From positions 1,994,001 through 2,058,000 of the forward strand of contig JACJYR010000001.1 in NCBI GenBank assembly GCA_020636005.1: DNA of 64,000 bases, in the 5' to 3' direction. Each line of letters begins with the position of its first letter. Position 1 is the first letter of the stretch. The DNA is from Lewinellaceae bacterium (GTDB lineage: Bacteria; Bacteroidota; Bacteroidia; Chitinophagales; Saprospiraceae). Shown in pieces: positions 60,363 to 64,000 of the stretch. The notes under the pieces are model-generated. The model was not told the origin of the DNA. It saw only the letters and a program-made list of their open reading frames with translations, and ran no database searches. Position numbers and translations under genes: made by a program.

Positions 60363-61328
60363 ATGAAAAATATCCTTACCACCTTTATACTCCTGGCAGT
60401 TGCCATCTTCATGTTGCCCCTGGCGGTATGGGCACAGCAGCAGCCGCACAACACGCAGTTCATGTACTATAAACTTGGCTACAACCCTGCCTTTGCGGGC
60501 AGCCAGGAAACGGCCTGCATCACCTGCATCTACCGCCAGCAATGGACGGGGGTGGATGGTGCGCCTTCGATGGCCATCGCTACCTTCAACATGCCGCTGG
60601 CCAACCAGCGGGTGGGCATCGGGGCCAACCTCTACCGCCACACCATCGGCATCACGACCATGTACAACTTTGACGGCGCCTACTCCTACCGGGTGCGCCT
60701 TGGCAACGGCATGCTTGGCATCGGCCTGCAAGCTTCCATCCGCTCTTTGGAAAATGATTTCCAAAAGACGGTGGCCACGCAGGACAAGGCAGAAGACGCC
60801 AGCATCCCCGGCACTTCACAGGACAAGTTCCTGTTCAACTTCGGGACGGGGCTTTATTTCAACAACGACAAAGTCTATTTTGGCCTTTCAGTGCCACGTT
60901 TGCTGAACAACAATATTGATTATGTAAACTCGGATGTGGAGATTTCCCGTGAAATTCAGCACGTCTATCTGATGGGCGGCGTGGCCTTGCCAATGGGGGC
61001 GAGCCTTAAATTGAAACCGCAGGTGCTTTTTAAATATGTGCCAAAGGCCCCCATTGACTTAGATGCCAACGTCAGCTTGATCATTGTGGATAAATTTACC
61101 GCTGGCCTTACCTACAGGCTGGGCGGTGATAAAACAAGCAGCATAGGCGAATCTATTGACATCCTGCTGGCAGCGCAATTGACCAAAAACATCATGTTTG
61201 GTATTTCCTATGACTATACCCTGTCCAAAATAAGCAATTACACCAATGGCAGTATCGAAGCCTCCCTGCACTATTGCTTTGGCAACTCCGACCCGGACAA
61301 GGAGTATGTGAACCCAAGGTTTTTCTGA
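60363..61328 (+). CDS. PorP/SprF family type IX secretion membrane protein
   Basis: This 321-residue protein has a signal peptide (FILLAVAIFMLPLAVWAQQQ) and the family start HNTQFMYYKLGYNPAFAGSQ, then CIYRQQWTGVDGAPSM, a beta-barrel pattern of alternating strands and the end SLHYCFG. PorP/SprF proteins lie in the outer membrane and bind T9SS cargo that ends in type B domains. Its place directly after a giant type B protein and before an OmpA gene is the standard arrangement. Confidence 0.95.
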   Translation: MKNILTTFILLAVAIFMLPLAVWAQQQPHNTQFMYYKLGYNPAFAGSQETACITCIYRQQWTGVDGAPSMAIATFNMPLANQRVGIGANLYRHTIGITTMYNFDGAYSYRVRLGNGMLGIGLQASIRSLENDFQKTVATQDKAEDASIPGTSQDKFLFNFGTGLYFNNDKVYFGLSVPRLLNNNIDYVNSDVEISREIQHVYLMGGVALPMGASLKLKPQVLFKYVPKAPIDLDANVSLIIVDKFTAGLTYRLGGDKTSSIGESIDILLAAQLTKNIMFGISYDYTLSKISNYTNGSIEASLHYCFGNSDPDKEYVNPRFF

Positions 61329-61344
61329 TGCAGGTAAAATTGTT

Positions 61345-61400
61345 TCATTGTTTCATGGCCTTGTCGATGCAAGCTTCTGCAAATGGCCATGAAACAATGA
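61345..61400. repeat. 16-bp perfect hairpin after porP/sprF
   Basis: The arms 61345-61360 and 61385-61400 pair perfectly (TCATTGTTTCATGGCC and inverse), with TTGTTTCA/AACAATG words repeated around it. The 24-nt loop is large for a terminator and no T run follows. Confidence 0.65.
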
Positions 61401-61583
61401 AGCCGTGAAGCAATAATAAACCGCTCCATCTTCCAGTTTTATAACCCATCACAGAAAACCAATTTTGATGCGTGATTTATGCAGAATGAAACGAGCGATG
61501 AGCCAAACAGACAACTTTTGCTACTGTGCGATCTCACCGCCCACTGCTCGCCCCTTATACCTTCAACAATCCAGACACCTGCC

Positions 61584-63617
61584 ATGAAATATTTTTTTCT
61601 GTTTTTCCTCCTTCTTTTGTCACCTTTTTACCTGACGGCACAGCAGCAAAGCTCGAAAACGAAGAGCTCGGACAAGATTTATGAGCGAACAGTGCCGGTG
61701 GTTAGCAACGCCAAAGGCATCAATACCAACCGGTATGAGTTTTCGCCCACTTTTTACCAAAACGGCCTCGTCTATGTCTCCTTTCACAAGCACGGGCCGA
61801 TAGACGAAAAGACGGGCAAGCCGTTCTTCCAGCTTTTTTTTACGGAAACGGACGAATTCGGCATGCCCCAGAGCAAGGCCAGGGAGTTTTCGCTGTCCAT
61901 CAATTCGCAGGTGCACGAAGGCCCCGTGACGTTCAGCCATGATTTCAACACCATTTATTTTACCCGCAACAACCTGGAAGGCGGCCTTGCCAAAATGAAC
62001 GCCCAAAAGCAGGTGCCCATGAAAATCTACGAGGCGAAGCGGGGCAAAATGGACTGGGAAAACATCACCCCGCTGCCCTTCAACAGCGATGAATACACCT
62101 GCTTCCACCCTTCGCTCTCCAAAAATGGCGAACGTCTGTTTTTCTCGTCCGACATGCCCGGTGGCTATGGGGGCTACGATCTTTATTATGTAGAGAAAAA
62201 AGCAGACACATGGTCGAAACCGATCAACCTGGGTGCTGATATCAATACCACCGCCAACGAAGTTTTTCCCTTTCTGCACGAAAGCGGCACCTTGTTTTTC
62301 TCTTCGGACGGGCACGGCGGGAACGGTGGCCTGGACATTTTTTCCATAGATATGAGCAGTAACACCTGGGGCGAATTAAAAAACCTGGGGACGCCCTACA
62401 ATTCGGCGAAAGATGACCTTGGCTTCATCCTCAATGAAGAAGGCAAAAGAGGCTACTTTGCCTCCGACCGGCCCAACGGCAGTGGTGGCGACGACATTTA
62501 TATGTTTGAAACAGGGCCGCCGCTCATCAACAATGAAGCACTGACGCTGGACGCCACGATAATCGCCTATGACGCCCGCACCAACGAGCGCATCCCGGAA
62601 GCCGGTATCCGGGTGTTCCAGCGCACGGAGGATGGTTTCGTCGAAGGTAACAACTACTACGATGTGCAACTCCTTCCCGCTGACAACGGCGAACTGGTGA
62701 TGAAACTGCAGCGTAAAAATGAGGGCGAACTTCCGGAGCCTGTGCTTTTCACCAGCACGACCGGAGAGGCTTTGACGACCATGCGGCAGGATAAAAGCTA
62801 CCTCATCCTGGTGACGAAAGAAGGATTTGAAAGCGCCGAAGTGATGCACACTACTACCGGCGAGCCAGCCCCCCAAACTATCCGGGTGCCGATGAACTCG
62901 AAAAGTTGCGCTTCGCTGGCCGGCCTTGTTACCGCCAATGGCTACCAAAACGGCGTCTCCAATGCCACTGTCCGCATCGTGAACGAGACGGAGGGGACCG
63001 AGCAAACTTTGCGCAGCGGCGCTACTGGTCAGTTTGACTATTGCCTGGCGCCGGCTTGCGAATACACCATATATGCAGAAAAAGAGGGCTACGAAAAAGG
63101 GACTGCCACTGTCAGCACGGTGGGAAGTGGTTATGAAGGCAAGACTGTGACTGTGCGCCTCAAGCCGGTCAACGAGGAAATCGTGAAAGAACCCATCCGG
63201 GAAGGTACGGTTATCGTACTGGAAAACATTTACTACGACTTCAACCAGTACATCATCCGTAGCGGGGCTGCCCGTGACCTCGACGCGCTTGCCCAGTTGA
63301 TGAAGCAATACCCCAGCATGGAAATCGAGCTTATTGCCCATACGGACAGTCGTGGCACCGAAGTTTACAACCAGGATCTTTCCCTTAAAAGGGCCGAATC
63401 TGCCCGCCGTTACCTTATCCAAAAAGGCATCAAGGATTACCGCATCCAGGCCTTCGGCTATGGCGAATCACAGATCCGCAACCGCTGCAAAGAGGGCGTG
63501 GAATGCACGGAAGAGGAGCACCAATACAACCGGCGGACGGAGGTGAAAGTGGTAAAAATAGACGAGCCGGTAAAGGTGGAATACCAGGAAGGTGATCCGA
63601 ATGGCGGCGGCGAATAG
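61584..63617 (+). CDS. OmpA family protein with PD40 propeller (PorE-like)
   Basis: This 677-residue protein has a signal peptide (FLFFLLLLSPFYLTAQQ). Residues ~40-320 form a PD40/TolB-like propeller with repeated FSSDMPGGYGGYDLY, LFFSSDGHGGNGGLDIF and YFASDRPNGSGGDDIYMF units. A carboxypeptidase-regulatory-like beta domain lies at about 450-540 (LAGLVTANGYQNGVSNATVR in part). The last ~120 residues are an OmpA domain that binds peptidoglycan (YYDFNQYIIRSGA, LIAHTDSRGTEVYN, LSLKRAESARRYL, QAFGYGES, NRRTEVKV). This matches the PorE/SprE-associated type that anchors T9SS parts to the wall. The start is the ATG at 61584, which gives the signal peptide. Confidence 0.92.
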   Translation: MKYFFLFFLLLLSPFYLTAQQQSSKTKSSDKIYERTVPVVSNAKGINTNRYEFSPTFYQNGLVYVSFHKHGPIDEKTGKPFFQLFFTETDEFGMPQSKAREFSLSINSQVHEGPVTFSHDFNTIYFTRNNLEGGLAKMNAQKQVPMKIYEAKRGKMDWENITPLPFNSDEYTCFHPSLSKNGERLFFSSDMPGGYGGYDLYYVEKKADTWSKPINLGADINTTANEVFPFLHESGTLFFSSDGHGGNGGLDIFSIDMSSNTWGELKNLGTPYNSAKDDLGFILNEEGKRGYFASDRPNGSGGDDIYMFETGPPLINNEALTLDATIIAYDARTNERIPEAGIRVFQRTEDGFVEGNNYYDVQLLPADNGELVMKLQRKNEGELPEPVLFTSTTGEALTTMRQDKSYLILVTKEGFESAEVMHTTTGEPAPQTIRVPMNSKSCASLAGLVTANGYQNGVSNATVRIVNETEGTEQTLRSGATGQFDYCLAPACEYTIYAEKEGYEKGTATVSTVGSGYEGKTVTVRLKPVNEEIVKEPIREGTVIVLENIYYDFNQYIIRSGAARDLDALAQLMKQYPSMEIELIAHTDSRGTEVYNQDLSLKRAESARRYLIQKGIKDYRIQAFGYGESQIRNRCKEGVECTEEEHQYNRRTEVKVVKIDEPVKVEYQEGDPNGGGE

Positions 63618-63675
63618 CCCCAATGGTTTTTGATCCTAAAAACGGGTTCAATTTTAAGTCCGATGATTTTCAAGA

Positions 63676-63746
63676 AGTTAAATCACGATGATTTTAAAAA
63701 TCACCGTGATTTCGTTTTCCAAACAACTGAAAATGGGGCAATTATT
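63676..63746 (+). repeat. Dispersed palindromic intergenic repeat, copy 2
   Basis: Shares AGTTAAATCA, ATTTTNAAAAATCACC and TTTTCCAAACAACTGAAAA with copy 1 (431-500) and, inverted, with copy 3 (43501-43570). The hairpin AATCACGATGATTTT/AAAATCACCGTGATT shows paired changes between copies. Confidence 0.75.
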
Positions 63747-63886
63747 TTAGCCCGTTATTCCTCATTATTGGTTCAGAGGGATGCGAAGGATTAAAAAAAG
63801 TTTCCATTTTCCAGGTTTTCGCATTTCCCCTCTCCACCATCTGGTTTTATTCGCTCCACAGCATTTGTCAAAGAACCATTCTATTC

Positions 63887-63923
63887 AAAAAAAGAACCCC
63901 CGGACTGCGGCGCAATCAGGGGG
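63887..63923 (-). terminator. Possible minus-strand terminator for a gene beyond the window
   Basis: CCCCC (63897-63901) and GGGGG (63919-63923) with an inner TGCG/CGCA pair; a T-rich run follows on the minus strand. It would serve a leftward gene that starts beyond 64000. Confidence 0.4.
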
Positions 63924-64000
63924 CGGGGAAATCAAAAAAACAGCAGGATATGTCCATGCGAGTGCATGGAATAGAGATATGTCAGTTGTATGATTGGAAA

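Larger units (their letters stand above)
63618..64000. other. Intergenic end of the window without a clear gene
   Basis: It holds copy 2 of the three-copy palindromic repeat and a minus-strand terminator. The 70-residue frame at 63781-63993 has no recognisable features. Confidence 0.5.

Noticed and set aside
63781..63993. 70-residue plus-strand frame at the window end
   Set aside because: It contains the probable minus-strand terminator and has no recognisable pattern.

Overview
The window looks like chromosomal DNA of a gliding or filamentous Bacteroidota bacterium, most likely of the Saprospiria (Lewinella/Haliscomenobacter-like). The main reasons are several type IX secretion (T9SS) sorting domains of both type A and type B, a PorP/SprF protein, gldD, and families largely confined to Bacteroidota (DUF2480, DUF6922, short GT35 enzymes). 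Promoters match the Bacteroidota TTTG-N19-TAnnTTTG form rather than TTGACA/TATAAT. Genome-level placement cannot be proved from 64 kb.

Layout. 1-4 kb: the end of a T9SS cargo gene, then a leftward block (lytic transglycosylase, DUF2480, scpB, a membrane protein). 3.9-6.0 kb: a gene desert ending in an AT-rich stretch with three DnaA boxes, a candidate replication origin; gene direction tends to diverge here. 6-18.6 kb: rhlE-type helicase, Fic protein, uvrB, mscL, a T9SS beta-propeller protein, a helical-repeat protein, a DUF4143 ATPase, trmB and a CAU tRNA. 18.7-25.9 kb: a leftward ABC efflux operon (ATPase, two MacB-like permeases, periplasmic adaptor) broken up by three acquired inserts: a four-helix-bundle gene between inverted octamer arrays, an UPF0175 gene between 74-bp direct repeats, and an AT-rich protein kinase gene. 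26-36.8 kb: acyl-CoA dehydrogenase, a CBS-containing site-2 protease, small secreted or stress-like proteins, a LamG T9SS protein, a GT35 glucan enzyme, DUF5682, DUF6922 and a ThuA-like lipoprotein. 36.9-38.4 kb: a complete IS4-family insertion sequence with 56-bp inverted repeats, an 11-bp target duplication and an apparent -1 frameshift. 38.5-47.9 kb: ABC ATPase and FtsX-like permease, a DUF6883 gene broken by a small repeat element, DUF4926, mutY, ssb, gldD, polA, moeA. 48-52.5 kb: lspA, a DksA-like protein, a TPR protein and a glucosaminidase. 53.2-63.6 kb: a 2368-residue T9SS type B adhesin-like protein followed by PorP/SprF and an OmpA/PD40 protein, a typical T9SS cargo plus outer-membrane partner set.

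How the genes work together. Housekeeping DNA metabolism (uvrB, mutY, ssb, polA, scpB) is mixed with cell-surface and gliding functions (T9SS cargo, gldD, PorP/SprF, OmpA). Between them lies an unusual load of small repeats: 7-8 bp word arrays next to start codons and even inside reading frames, a three-copy palindromic intergenic repeat, and an ~80-bp element that has broken a gene. I see no prophage, CRISPR array or canonical defence island. The most interesting signals are the candidate oriC, the small mobile repeat families and the frameshifted IS.
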